DNA of 64,000 nt from Paraburkholderia xenovorans LB400. GTDB taxonomy: Bacteria > Pseudomonadota > Gammaproteobacteria > Burkholderiales > Burkholderiaceae. The position numbers and the translations under genes were made by a program. Shown in pieces: positions 25,967-34,780 of this stretch. The notes beneath the pieces were generated by a model. It did not search any database. It was not told where the DNA came from and saw only the letters and a list, made by a program, of their open reading frames with translations. The stretch's first letter is position 1. Each line of letters opens with the position of its first letter. The stretch is taken from NCBI RefSeq assembly GCF_000013645.1, contig NC_007953.1, positions 124,001 through 188,000 on the forward strand, in the 5' to 3' direction.

Positions 25967-25996
25967 AGTATAGGAATGTGCCGCCGCGTGCTCCAA
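25967..25996 (-). promoter_or_regulatory. Sigma70-type promoter of groESL
   Basis: On the minus strand: TTGGAG (25996-25991), 18-base spacer, TATACT (25972-25967). Transcription would start about 7 bases on, just ahead of the CIRCE operator. The rest of the 406-bp divergent region up to 26311 holds no gene; a second TATACT at 26208-26213 on the plus strand could serve the monooxygenase gene but has no good -35. Confidence 0.6.
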
Positions 25997-26311
25997 TAAC
26001 GAATCCTCGAATCGTTATCGGCGTTTGTTATTTACGTTATGGGCTGGCGTGCAAACGTGTCGTAGCAGGAGACGAATGATTCGGGCGGCGGCGCGAAAGG
26101 CGACGTGGCAAAGCGGCCCGGCGGTCGCGCCGTGCTGAAGTGCACTAATCCAGAAGTGTGCATATTCATATTTCAATTCACTTGTTTTGCGGCGTTCGCG
26201 GCCTCCCTATACTGGTCCGTCGCGTTGGCATGGCCAGTTCGCACTTACGATTCATTCAGGTCAAACAGCCGGATCGCTCCGATCCGCGCGCATTTAAAGA
26301 GGAACGATCGC

Positions 26312-27529
26312 ATGCAGGCATCTCTCGACACTGCGGCGCCGCCGACGCTTCATGCCGCACTGGCCGCATTGCCGGCGCTGGCCCGCGCAATCGGCGAAGA
26401 CGCCGCGCAACGGGAAGCACGGCGTGAACTCCCGTTCGACCGCTTTGCGTTGTTCCGCCAATCGGGGCTCGGACTGCTGCGTTTTCCCGCCGAGTGGGGC
26501 GGCCTGGGTGGCTCGCTCGAAGATCTTTTTCATGTCGTTGCCACGCTGGCTGCCGAGGAGTCGAACGTCGCGCATGCGTTGCGAATTCATTACGACCTGA
26601 CCGAGCAACTGTTGTTGTCGCCGCGCTCGGCGTTCAACGACACCCAGATCGAGCGCGTGCGCCAGGGTGCAATTTTCGGCGGTGCATCGACCGAACTCGG
26701 CACTTCGCGCCCGGGCGAAATTGTCACGGCACTCGTGCGCGACGGCGAGCATTTTCGAGTAACAGGCAAGAAGTACTATTCGACCGGCACGGCGTTTTCG
26801 GACTATGCGCGTATCAACGTGCAGGATGAAAACGACGAAAAAGCGTCGATCGTCATTCCAGTAGACCGTGAAGGCGTGCGCGTGCTCGACGATTGGGACG
26901 GCATGGGTCAGCGCATGACGGCGAGCGGCAGTCTCGTGCTGGACAACGTACAGGTGTTCGCACATGAAGTGGCCACGCGCGGTTATACGAGTCTCGCCGG
27001 CCGCCACGGCAGTGCGGTGCGGCAGCTGCATCTGGTCGCCGTGGCGGCCGGCATCGTGCGCAATATTCTCGCCGACGCGCGACGCTACGTGGTTCACTAC
27101 GGTCGCCCCGTGCTTCACAGCCCGGCGCCGTCCGCCCGGGAAGACGGTTTCGTGCAGCAGGTGGTGGGCGATCTCGCCGCGCACAGCCTCGCGGTCGACG
27201 CGCTGGTTCAGCAGAATGCGCGAACGCTGGACCAGTCGGCGAATGCGATTCGCAGTGGCGCCGCCAACGCCGAGGAGCGGGTGCTGGAAGGGGCGCTCGC
27301 CACTGCCAAGACCCAGCTGGTGGTCAGCAAACTGGCGTTGCATGCGGGAGAGCGTCTGTTCGAGATCGGCGGCGCGTCGGCTACCGCACGCTCGCATAAT
27401 TTCGATCGTCACTGGCGCAATCTGCGCACCATCTTCAGTCATAACCCGCTGCTGCATAAAGCGCGGGTGATCGGCGACTACGAATTGAACGGCGTCACGA
27501 CTCATCTCACCGAAGGCCGCGTGTTCTGA
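26312..27529 (+). CDS. DszC/SfnB-like flavin-dependent monooxygenase (acyl-CoA dehydrogenase fold)
   Basis: A 405-residue acyl-CoA-dehydrogenase-fold protein. From ATG 26312 (AGAGGA upstream); an in-frame extension to 26105 is unsupported. It resembles DszC and SfnB, FMNH2-dependent oxygenases that oxidise sulfur in dibenzothiophene or are linked to dimethylsulfone use: FRVTGKKYYSTGTAFSDY (148-165), DDWDGMGQRMTASGS (193-207), and the ending HNFDRHWRNLRTIFSHNPLLHK (362-383), where DszC has a similar FDRFWRNVRT...HDP segment. True acyl-CoA dehydrogenases carry a catalytic Glu that I do not see here. Likely oxidises an organosulfur compound. A DUF3088-like gene follows. Confidence 0.88.
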   Translation: MQASLDTAAPPTLHAALAALPALARAIGEDAAQREARRELPFDRFALFRQSGLGLLRFPAEWGGLGGSLEDLFHVVATLAAEESNVAHALRIHYDLTEQLLLSPRSAFNDTQIERVRQGAIFGGASTELGTSRPGEIVTALVRDGEHFRVTGKKYYSTGTAFSDYARINVQDENDEKASIVIPVDREGVRVLDDWDGMGQRMTASGSLVLDNVQVFAHEVATRGYTSLAGRHGSAVRQLHLVAVAAGIVRNILADARRYVVHYGRPVLHSPAPSAREDGFVQQVVGDLAAHSLAVDALVQQNARTLDQSANAIRSGAANAEERVLEGALATAKTQLVVSKLALHAGERLFEIGGASATARSHNFDRHWRNLRTIFSHNPLLHKARVIGDYELNGVTTHLTEGRVF

Positions 27530-27583
27530 CGAATCACTGTTGTCGCCGTCTCTCTTTCACGCACTGTCCGTCATGGAAAAATC

Positions 27584-27928
27584 ATGAGCCGAGATCTGCT
27601 GTTGTTGCTGGAACCGGGTTTCACCGATCCGAACCGTCCCGGTGAGCGTTTCATCTGTCCGGACGGCGCGCCCATTGAAGGTCTGCTGGCGAGCGACCCG
27701 GCACTCAACGCGCGACTGGATATTCACCGCCTGCCGTTCACGCGTCCGCGCGCGGCGGTCGTCGAGGCGCTCGATGCCGAACATCAGGGCCTGCCGGTGC
27801 TGATCTTTGGCGACGAACAGCCGGCGCCCGCTGATGCGCAGACGCTCGGAGACAAGCGTTTCGTGACCGATACACGCCGGATACTCGAACTGCTGGCGCA
27901 GCGCCATGGTTTTCCAAAGGTGCATTGA
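27584..27928 (+). CDS. DUF3088-like small protein
   Basis: A 114-residue soluble protein that resembles DUF3088 (thioredoxin-like fold): opening DLLLLLEPGFTDPNRPGERFICPDGAPIEGLLAS, then RLPFTRPRAAVVEAL and GLPVLIF. The family, as I recall it, often has a CxxC-like pair after RF; here the position reads CPDG, so only one cysteine is left. It starts 54 bp after the DszC-like gene on the same strand and is probably cotranscribed. Role unknown; a redox or flavin-related helper is a guess. Confidence 0.75.
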   Translation: MSRDLLLLLEPGFTDPNRPGERFICPDGAPIEGLLASDPALNARLDIHRLPFTRPRAAVVEALDAEHQGLPVLIFGDEQPAPADAQTLGDKRFVTDTRRILELLAQRHGFPKVH

Positions 27929-27945
27929 ACAGGCAACGTCGAGCG

Positions 27946-27977
27946 GGCGGGGCGCGATACGAATCGCCGCGCCCGCC
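27946..27977 (+). terminator. GC-rich hairpin after the DUF3088-like gene
   Basis: GGCGGG(G)CGCG pairs with CGCGCCCGCC across an 11-base loop, one bulge, 17 bp after the stop. Likely ends the 26312-27928 unit. In the following 28-28.48 kb region the only other content I see is the SBP remnant at 28186-28281 and a GACGCTTCC tandem pair near 28047. Confidence 0.5.
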
Positions 27978-28185
27978 GGTCAATCGCCATGTAGACAGCT
28001 AATTCCCAATTCATTCTTTCATATTGTTGGTGGCGGTTGCTATCTTGCGACGCTTCCGACGCTTCCGATAGACGTCGCCTCGCGTGTCAGGCGGAGGTCA
28101 AAGGAACAGCCATGAATCGCGACGGCGCGCTTCATTCGGGACTTCGCAATGCGCTGACCGGACTTGCGGAAGTGCGCCGGTCTGG

Positions 28186-28281
28186 CTGCAACAGGTCACG
28201 CTGGTTAGCCGGCGCGTGCACCGTCACAGGGCCACGGCCGACGGTCTTGACGGCAATCTGTCCGACGTGTGCGTTGCGTGA
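28186..28281 (+). pseudogene. Remnant of a family 5 (peptide-type) SBP gene, C-terminal end only
   Basis: The frame ending at 28281 encodes LQQVTLVSRRVHRHRATADG then LDGNLSDVCVA and stop, matching the end of the intact SBP at 28478-30082 (RMITLANRRVHNHTVSAQGL, EGNLADVYLSA). The similarity is also plain at DNA level, for example a shared CCGGCGCGTGCAC. Nothing upstream resembles the rest of the gene. A ribosome-binding-site/ATG pair at 28095-28114 in another frame may be the old start region, but I cannot show that. Confidence 0.75.
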
Positions 28282-28477
28282 GGCCGCGAGCCGGTGCGAC
28301 GGCGGGTCCTTTGTCCGTGGCCTGCTTTGCATATGCGGAACCATTGGTTCTGTTGGCGCCGCAGCGGTTTTATCGTGAGCGTTGCAGCAGCACGGCCAAC
28401 CACACAACTACGACACCACGACAACATACCCGGCGGCCCGCGCCGGCCGGCCCGTCGGCAACAAGGATCTGGATCAC

Positions 28478-30082
28478 ATGGCAGGACTGAATCGACGCGA
28501 CTTTCTGATCTCATCGGGCGCGGCGCTCGCCGCGGCCAGCATGCCCTCATTGGCGTTCGCACAGGGCGAGGCCACCGCGCCGAAGCGAGGCGGCACCTTG
28601 AACATGCTGATCAACCCGGAGCCACCGGTGCTCGTGTCGATCTTCCAGACGACGGGCCCCGCACTCGTCGCGAGTTCGAAAGTGCTCGAGGGCTTGCTGG
28701 CCTATGATTTCGATCTGCGGCCGAAGCCGCAATTGGCCACCGCATGGACGGTTAGCGCGGACGGCCTGAAATATGCCTTTACGCTGCGTCAGAACGTCAA
28801 ATGGCATGACGGCGAGCCGTTCACGTCGGCGGACGTCGCGTTTTCGATCGATCTGCTCAAAGCGGTGCATCCCCGCGGTCGCAGCACGTTCGCCAACGTG
28901 ACGCGCGTCACCACGCCCGATGCGCGCACCGCGGTCATCGAACTGTCGAAGCCTGCGCCATACCTGTTGAAGGCTTTGTCCGCGGGCGAATCGCCGATCG
29001 TGCCGAAGCACCTGTACGCATCCGGCGATCCGCTGACGAACCCGCACAACAACGCGCCGATCGGCACGGGTCCGTATCGTTTCAAGGCATGGACGCGCGG
29101 CGCCAATATCGTCTATGAACGCAATCCGGACTACTGGGACGCCGGCAAGCCGTATATCGACGGCCTGGTATTCAAGGTGATCCCCGACGCGGCCGCCCGC
29201 TCGGCGGCCTTCGAAACCGGCGCACTCGATCTGGGCGGCGAAAATCCGGTACCGTTGACGGACCTGCCGCGTCTCACGCAATTGCCGCAACTGGCGGTGG
29301 AAACGCGCGGCTACCGCTTTCTCGAGCCTTTGTCCGAGATCGACTTCAACCTGGATCACCCGATCCTCAAGGATTTGCGGGTGCGCCAGGCGATTGCTCA
29401 TGCGATCAATCCGCAAGTCGTGCAGCGCACGATTGCATACGGTTATGCGGACCTGTCGCCTACGCCCATCACGCCGGGTTCGCCGTATCACGATGCGAAG
29501 ATCACCGCTTATGCGTTCGATATCGCCGGTGCGGAAAAGCTGCTCGACGCGGCCGGTTATCCGCGCAAGGATGGCGGCATGCGCTTCGGACTGACGCACG
29601 ATTTCCTGCCTTACGGCGACCTGTATCGCCGCCAGGCCGACTACGTGAAGTCGGCGCTGGCGCGTGTGGGCATCGACGTGACGGTGCGTTCGCAAGACCT
29701 GCCGGCGTTTCTGAAGCGCGTCTACGCGGACCGCCAGTTCGACTTCACGAGCATCGGCGTGAACACGCTGTTCGATCCGAGCGTCGGGGTCCAGCGTCTC
29801 TACTGGTCGAAGAACATTCGCCCGGGCGTGCCATTTTCGAATGCGCCGCACTACAGCAATGCCGAGGTCGACCGCCTGCTCGAAAGCGCTTCCGTTGAAA
29901 CCGACGAAAGCAGGCGCGTCGCGCTGTACCAGCAATTTCAGCAGATCGTTTATCGCGATCTGCCGATTCTCAACCTCGTCGCGCCGCGCATGATCACGCT
30001 GGCGAACCGGCGCGTGCACAACCACACCGTATCCGCGCAAGGCCTCGAAGGCAATCTCGCGGATGTCTATCTGAGCGCGTGA
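28478..30082 (+). CDS. Peptide/opine-type ABC substrate-binding protein (family 5), Tat leader
   Basis: A 534-residue periplasmic binding protein. From ATG 28478; leader with NRRDFL twin-arginine motif (residues 5-10) and cleavage near LAFA (28). Family 5 hallmarks are GLLAYDFDLRPKPQLATAW, NVKWHDGEPFTSADVAFSI and NNAPIGTGPYRF. It heads a complete Dpp/Gsi-type operon. In this sulfur-gene setting a glutathione- or thioether-type ligand is possible but unproven. It is a clear paralogue of the SBPs at 35170 and 51695. Confidence 0.93.
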   Translation: MAGLNRRDFLISSGAALAAASMPSLAFAQGEATAPKRGGTLNMLINPEPPVLVSIFQTTGPALVASSKVLEGLLAYDFDLRPKPQLATAWTVSADGLKYAFTLRQNVKWHDGEPFTSADVAFSIDLLKAVHPRGRSTFANVTRVTTPDARTAVIELSKPAPYLLKALSAGESPIVPKHLYASGDPLTNPHNNAPIGTGPYRFKAWTRGANIVYERNPDYWDAGKPYIDGLVFKVIPDAAARSAAFETGALDLGGENPVPLTDLPRLTQLPQLAVETRGYRFLEPLSEIDFNLDHPILKDLRVRQAIAHAINPQVVQRTIAYGYADLSPTPITPGSPYHDAKITAYAFDIAGAEKLLDAAGYPRKDGGMRFGLTHDFLPYGDLYRRQADYVKSALARVGIDVTVRSQDLPAFLKRVYADRQFDFTSIGVNTLFDPSVGVQRLYWSKNIRPGVPFSNAPHYSNAEVDRLLESASVETDESRRVALYQQFQQIVYRDLPILNLVAPRMITLANRRVHNHTVSAQGLEGNLADVYLSA

Positions 30083-30095
30083 CAGGAGATCGCCG

Positions 30096-31076
30096 ATGAG
30101 CCGCAGTTTGCGTGTCGGCGCGATAGCGCGACGTACCGCGTGGCAGGTCTTGCCGACGGTGGTCGGCATCGTGATCCTGAACTTCTTTCTGCTGAAACTG
30201 ATGCCTGGCGATGCCGCCGACGTGCTTGCCGGCGAGTCCGGCTCGGCAACGGCGGAAACGATGCAGGTGCTGCGTGCGAAGTTCGGGCTCGACCAGCCGG
30301 TGCTGCATCAGTTGTGGTCGTACCTGACGCATCTGTCCCATTTCAGCCTGGGTTATTCACCGCGTTACGACATGCCTGTGATGCAACTGATTCTGTCGCG
30401 CTTGCCGAATACATTGTTTCTGATGGGAGTGGCGCTGTCGTTGGCGATCGTGGCCGGCGTGACGCTCGGCGCGGTGATGGCCCATTGGGCCGGCAAATGG
30501 CCGGATCGGCTGCTGTCGGTACTGGCCTTGCTGTTCTATTCGACGCCGGGCTTCTGGATCGGTCTGCTGGCAATCGTGCTCTTTTCGGTGCACCTCGGCT
30601 GGCTGCCGAGCGGTGGCAACATCACACTCGGCGTGCAGTTGCATGGCGTCGCCTATCTCGCCGATGCGGCAAAGCACGTGCTGTTGCCCGCAGCGACACT
30701 GGCGACGTTTTTCGTCGCGATCTATGCGCGGCTTACTCGTGCCGCCATGCTCGAAGTGCAGCGTCAGGACTTCGTGCGGACCGCTCAGGCCAAGGGCCTG
30801 CATCCGTGGCGCGTGACGGTGCGGCATGTGCTGCGCAACGCATTGATGCCGCTGACCACCATCGTCGGGATTCATTTCGGTACGCTGCTGGGCGGCGCGG
30901 CGGTGACGGAGACCGTGTTCAGCTGGCCGGGCCTCGGACGCCTTGCGCTCGACGCGGTGATGGCGCGCGATTTCAGCGTGCTGCTCGGCGTGCTGCTGCT
31001 GTCGTCGCTGCTCGTGATCGTCGCGAATGTCCTCGTCGATCTGCTGCAGGCCTGGCTCGATCCACGCATTGCGTGA
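30096..31076 (+). CDS. ABC permease, DppB/GsiC type
   Basis: A 326-residue inner-membrane permease starting 13 bp after the SBP. It has the N-terminal LPTVVGIVILNFFLLKLMPGD segment of the DppB family, six predicted membrane helices, and the cytoplasmic EAA-type loop with RTAQAKGLHPWRVTVRHVLRNALMPL. Ends with NVLVDLLQAWLDPRI, the standard family tail. Works with the DppC-type permease that follows. Confidence 0.93.
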   Translation: MSRSLRVGAIARRTAWQVLPTVVGIVILNFFLLKLMPGDAADVLAGESGSATAETMQVLRAKFGLDQPVLHQLWSYLTHLSHFSLGYSPRYDMPVMQLILSRLPNTLFLMGVALSLAIVAGVTLGAVMAHWAGKWPDRLLSVLALLFYSTPGFWIGLLAIVLFSVHLGWLPSGGNITLGVQLHGVAYLADAAKHVLLPAATLATFFVAIYARLTRAAMLEVQRQDFVRTAQAKGLHPWRVTVRHVLRNALMPLTTIVGIHFGTLLGGAAVTETVFSWPGLGRLALDAVMARDFSVLLGVLLLSSLLVIVANVLVDLLQAWLDPRIA

Positions 31077-31140
31077 CTATTGCTGACTGTCGGATGACTT
31101 TTAGCGTTTTCGCCGACACGTTGTTCACCTGAGGGACGCA

Positions 31141-32112
31141 ATGGCTTCCGACTCTCCCGATCTGATCTCCAGCTCGCCTGAGCCGGGTGCTTCTTCGTGG
31201 CGGCGGCAACTGGCCGGCACGCTGTTCGGTCAGCGCCGCGCCGGCGCGGCACGCGCGCCCGGCCCGCAGCGGACGGGGCGCGGCGTGTGGCGCGCGCTGC
31301 TGCGCAATCCGTCGGCGCTCGCGGGGCTCGTGCTGTTCACCGCGTTCATCGCGCTCGCGCTCGGTGCGGGGCATCTGTTTCCTGGCGACCCACTCGATAT
31401 GGTCGCGGCTCCCTTCGAATGGCCGGGCGCTGATCCGCAGTACTGGCTCGGCACCGATTCGCTCGGGCGCGATGTGGCTGCAGGCATTGCGCATGGCACG
31501 CGCGTGTCGCTGCTGATCGGCGCGGCGGCGGCGGCAATCGGGCTCGTGATCGGCACGCTGGTCGGCGCGGCGGGGGGCTTCTTCGGCGGAGTGGTCGACA
31601 ACGTGCTGGTGCGCGTCACCGAACTCTTTCAAACCATTCCGTCGTTTCTGCTGGTAATCGTCATTGTTGCCATTGGCCGGCCGGGCGTGACGGTTATCGC
31701 GCTGGCCATCGGCATCGCGTCGTGGCCGACCGTCGCGCGGATCGTGCGCGCCGAATTCCGTACCCTGCGCGAGGCGGACTTCGTGCTCGCGGCGCGTAGC
31801 CAGGGGTTCAGCAACGCACGCATCATCTTCGGCGAAATTTTGCCGAATGCGTTGCCACCGGTGATCGTCACCGCGTCGGTCATGGTGGCGAGCGCCATCC
31901 TGATCGAGTCGTCGCTGTCGTTTCTCGGCATGGGCGACCCGAACGTCGTCAGCTGGGGCGGAATGATCGGCGCGGGCCGGGATTCGTTGCGCACCGCGTG
32001 GTATCTGACCGCAATTCCCGGCACGGCGATCGTCGTCGCGGTGCTCTCGCTGAATCTGCTCGGCGACGGCCTGAACGACGCGCTCAATCCGCGTTTGCGG
32101 GAACGCACCTGA
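31141..32112 (+). CDS. ABC permease, DppC/GsiD type
   Basis: A 323-residue inner-membrane permease. Family features: YWLGTDSLGRDVAAGIAHGTRVSLLIG, the EAA loop AARSQGFSNARIIFGEILPNALPPV, SSLSFLGMGDP and the terminal NLLGDGLNDALNPRL. It lies 64 bp downstream of the partner permease, and 2 bp before the ATPase. Confidence 0.93.
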   Translation: MASDSPDLISSSPEPGASSWRRQLAGTLFGQRRAGAARAPGPQRTGRGVWRALLRNPSALAGLVLFTAFIALALGAGHLFPGDPLDMVAAPFEWPGADPQYWLGTDSLGRDVAAGIAHGTRVSLLIGAAAAAIGLVIGTLVGAAGGFFGGVVDNVLVRVTELFQTIPSFLLVIVIVAIGRPGVTVIALAIGIASWPTVARIVRAEFRTLREADFVLAARSQGFSNARIIFGEILPNALPPVIVTASVMVASAILIESSLSFLGMGDPNVVSWGGMIGAGRDSLRTAWYLTAIPGTAIVVAVLSLNLLGDGLNDALNPRLRERT

Positions 32113-32114
32113 TC

Positions 32115-33854
32115 ATGACACCGAGGACGCACGAAGTGGATAGAGCGGCAAACCTGCTGGAAGTACGCGACCTGCGCGTGAGCTTCGGCGCGCACGAAGC
32201 GGTGCGCGGCCTGAATTTCGAGGTCGCGCAAGGCGAGACGCTTGCCCTCGTAGGCGAATCGGGTTGCGGCAAATCCGCGACCGCGCTTTCGTTGATGCGG
32301 CTCGTGCCCGCCCCAGCGCAGGTGACCGGCAGCGTGTGTTTCGATGGCCGCGAACTGCTCGATCTGTCGGCGCCGGAGATTCGCGCGGTCCGTGGCCGGC
32401 AGATTTCGATGATTTTCCAGGAGCCGATGACGTCGCTTAATCCGGTGCTGTCGATTGGCGCGCAGATCGTCGAGACGCTGCGCCAGCATGAGCGTCTGTC
32501 CAAAGCCGCCGCGTGGAAGCGGGCGATCGAATTGCTGGAGCTGGTGCGGATTCCCGAACCGCAACGACGCGTATTCGATTATCCGCATGAACTCTCCGGC
32601 GGTCAGCGGCAGCGCGTGATGATCGCGATGGCGGTGGCCTGCCGGCCGCGTCTGCTGATCGCGGATGAACCGACCACGGCGCTCGACGTCACGATCCAGG
32701 CGCGCATTCTCGAGTTGCTCGACGGTTTGCGGCGCGAGTTGTCGATGTCGCTGCTGCTGATCACTCATGATCTGGGCGTGGTCGCCCAGCATGCGGATCG
32801 TGTCGCGGTCATGCTGGCGGGCGAATTGGTGGAAGAAGCACCGGTCGAGCAACTCTTCACGCGGCCCGGTCACGCCTACACCCAGGGCTTGCTCGGCGCT
32901 TCGTTGAATCTCGCCGACGATCTGCATTACCAGGGCTGGAAGCTGCCTGAGATCCGCCACGGTATTGCCGATGACGGCAAGCCGACGTTTGCCGTCGTAC
33001 CGCGCTCGGCGCGCACCGGGCAGTATGTCACGCAGACGGCTGTTCGCAGCGCGGCGCATGACGATGCGCCGCTGCTGGCGTTGCATGACGTGCGGATCGA
33101 CTATCCGCATCGGCATGGCAAGTCGACGCTGCGTGCCGTCGACGGTGTGTCGTTGCAGATCGCGCGGGGCGAAACGGTGGGGCTCGTCGGCGAATCGGGG
33201 TGTGGAAAGTCGACGCTATCGAAAGCGATCCTGCGGCTCATACCGGCCACGCGCGGTCAGATCCGTTTGCGCGGCACCGACCTGGTGCCACTACGCGAGC
33301 GCGAATTGCGGCCGTTGCGCCGCCACGTGCAGATGGTGTTTCAGGATCCGTATGCGTCGCTCAATCCGCGCCGCACGGTGGGAGAAATTCTGAATACGGT
33401 GCTGGTGGTCAATGGTGTGGACGACGCACGGCAACGCCAATTACGCATCGCCGCGATACTCGACCGGGTTGGGCTGCCCGGTTCGGCATTGGGCCGCTTT
33501 CCACATGAATTCTCGGGCGGACAACGGCAGCGCATCGGTATCGCGCGAGCGCTCGTGCTCGAACCGGATCTGCTGATCTGCGACGAACCGGTGTCCGCGC
33601 TCGATGTGTCGATTCAGGCGCAAATCCTGAACCTGCTGGTGGAGCTCAAACGCGATCTCGGGCTGGCCTACCTGTTCATCTCACACGATCTTTCCGTAGT
33701 GCGCTATATCGCGGACCGCGTGCATGTGATGCAGGCGGGGCGTATCGTCGAAAGCGGCGATCATCGCGAGATCTGGCGTGCGCCGCAGCACGCGTACACG
33801 CGCACGCTGCTCGAAGCGATTCCCGGCAGGAGCTTCGACGCGCAGGCGGCGTAA
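32115..33854 (+). CDS. Fused double ABC ATPase, DppD-DppF/GsiA type
   Basis: A 579-residue protein with two complete ATPase domains in one chain, as in GsiA/YejF, instead of two separate subunits. Domain 1: Walker A GESGCGKSATALS, signature LSGGQRQRVMIAMAV, Walker B LLIADEPTTALDV. Domain 2: GESGCGKSTLSKAI, FSGGQRQRIGIARAL, LLICDEPVSALDV. Start at ATG 32115, two bases after the permease stop; the frame opening at 31998 lies inside the permease gene. Powers the importer whose SBP is at 28478 and perhaps serves the orphan peptide-type SBPs at 35170 and 51695. Confidence 0.93.
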   Translation: MTPRTHEVDRAANLLEVRDLRVSFGAHEAVRGLNFEVAQGETLALVGESGCGKSATALSLMRLVPAPAQVTGSVCFDGRELLDLSAPEIRAVRGRQISMIFQEPMTSLNPVLSIGAQIVETLRQHERLSKAAAWKRAIELLELVRIPEPQRRVFDYPHELSGGQRQRVMIAMAVACRPRLLIADEPTTALDVTIQARILELLDGLRRELSMSLLLITHDLGVVAQHADRVAVMLAGELVEEAPVEQLFTRPGHAYTQGLLGASLNLADDLHYQGWKLPEIRHGIADDGKPTFAVVPRSARTGQYVTQTAVRSAAHDDAPLLALHDVRIDYPHRHGKSTLRAVDGVSLQIARGETVGLVGESGCGKSTLSKAILRLIPATRGQIRLRGTDLVPLRERELRPLRRHVQMVFQDPYASLNPRRTVGEILNTVLVVNGVDDARQRQLRIAAILDRVGLPGSALGRFPHEFSGGQRQRIGIARALVLEPDLLICDEPVSALDVSIQAQILNLLVELKRDLGLAYLFISHDLSVVRYIADRVHVMQAGRIVESGDHREIWRAPQHAYTRTLLEAIPGRSFDAQAA

Positions 33855-33865
33855 GCCGCCTGCGC
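33840..33865 (+). terminator. Terminator hairpin overlapping the ATPase stop codon
   Basis: Perfect 11-bp stem GCGCAGGCGGC / GCCGCCTGCGC whose 4-base loop GTAA contains most of the ATPase stop codon. Followed by CGTCTTTCAC. It separates the plus-strand operon from the convergent MetQ-type gene. Confidence 0.6.
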
Positions 33866-33886
33866 CGTCTTTCACTTTACGCCCGC

Positions 33887-34738
33887 TCACGGGTTGCCGA
33901 AGTACGCCGGCAGGCGGAAGCCGTCATAAAAGTGGTTGCCGCGAATCGCCCGCTGGAATTGCACGGATTGATACGCCTGCACGATATCCTGGGTCGCGCG
34001 CGTTTTGCGGTTGGCCGCCTTGACGACGACCTGGTTGATATACGGCGGCGTCATCTGTTCGAGCGCGAGTGCATCCGTCAGCTTATGGCCGCTGAAAATC
34101 GCGAAGTTGCCCTGAATCGTCGCGTAGTCGACGTCGTCGAGCGCGCGCGGCGCCTGCGCCGATTCCAGCGGCACGATCTTGATGCCGGCCGGATTGGCGA
34201 TCACATCGCGCTCGGTGACATCGACCGGGTTAGGGTTCGGCTTGATCCTGATCCAGCCGATGCGCTGCAGGATCTTCAGCGCGCGTTCCAGATTGACCGG
34301 ATCGTTCGGTACGGCGACGCGCGCACCGGGTTTCACCTCGGAAAGCGAACGATGTCGGCTCGAATAGAGACCCATTGGCGGCGTCGGCACCTGCACGACG
34401 CCGACCAGATCGGTGCCGTTGCGATCGTTATACGACTTCAGATAGACCTCGTGCTGCATCACGTCCGCAATGATTTCACCGCGATATACCGCCTGATTCG
34501 CTTCGAGTCCCGTACTGAACTCAACGTACTGGATCGTGTAACCTTTCTCGCGCAGTTGCGGTTCGACGCCGGCCTTGAACTCGTCTGCATAAGGGCCGGG
34601 AACGAAGCCGATGCGCAACGGCTGCGCGGTGCTGCTGTCGGCCGCATGGGCGGCCAGTGGCGCGAGCGCGGCGAGCACGATGAACGCGCAGGCCAGGCGC
34701 GGGTTGAAAAACCTCAACAGTGCGGTTCGATAGAGCAT
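33887..34738 (-). CDS. MetQ/NlpA-family ABC substrate-binding protein
   Basis: A 283-residue periplasmic binding protein. Signal peptide 1-32 ends LAAHA; no lipobox cysteine, unlike MetQ lipoproteins. Family core: LRIGFVPGPYADEFKAGVEPQLREKGYTIQYVEFSTGLEANQAVYRGEIIADVMQHEVYL and VAVPNDPVNLERALKILQRIGWI. The family binds methionine or related thioethers. No cognate permease or ATPase is nearby, so it is an orphan. Last gene of a five-gene minus-strand operon with two monooxygenase/desulfinase genes. Confidence 0.9.
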   Translation of the reverse strand: MLYRTALLRFFNPRLACAFIVLAALAPLAAHAADSSTAQPLRIGFVPGPYADEFKAGVEPQLREKGYTIQYVEFSTGLEANQAVYRGEIIADVMQHEVYLKSYNDRNGTDLVGVVQVPTPPMGLYSSRHRSLSEVKPGARVAVPNDPVNLERALKILQRIGWIRIKPNPNPVDVTERDVIANPAGIKIVPLESAQAPRALDDVDYATIQGNFAIFSGHKLTDALALEQMTPPYINQVVVKAANRKTRATQDIVQAYQSVQFQRAIRGNHFYDGFRLPAYFGNP

Positions 34739-34780
34739 CGTTGCGATGACCGGATAAAGTGAGTGGCGCGCTTATCGTCG

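Noticed and set aside
26188..26262. Possible sigma54 promoter before the DszC/SfnB-like gene (SfnB genes can be sigma54 dependent)
   Set aside because: TTGGCATGGCCAGTTCGC looks similar, but GG and GC are 12 rather than 10 bases apart, so it does not fit the -24/-12 rule.
28040..28070. Tandem GACGCTTCC repeat as a CRISPR or satellite start
   Set aside because: Only two units without spacers; too short to be more than a chance duplication.
28037..28378. 113-codon frame with a ribosome-binding-like GGAGG before ATG 28112
   Set aside because: No family resemblance; it overlaps the SBP remnant in a different frame, so it is more likely debris of that gene.
28547..30169. 540-codon minus-strand frame opposite the peptide SBP
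   Set aside because: Antisense shadow; the plus strand has a complete, recognisable SBP with leader and family motifs.
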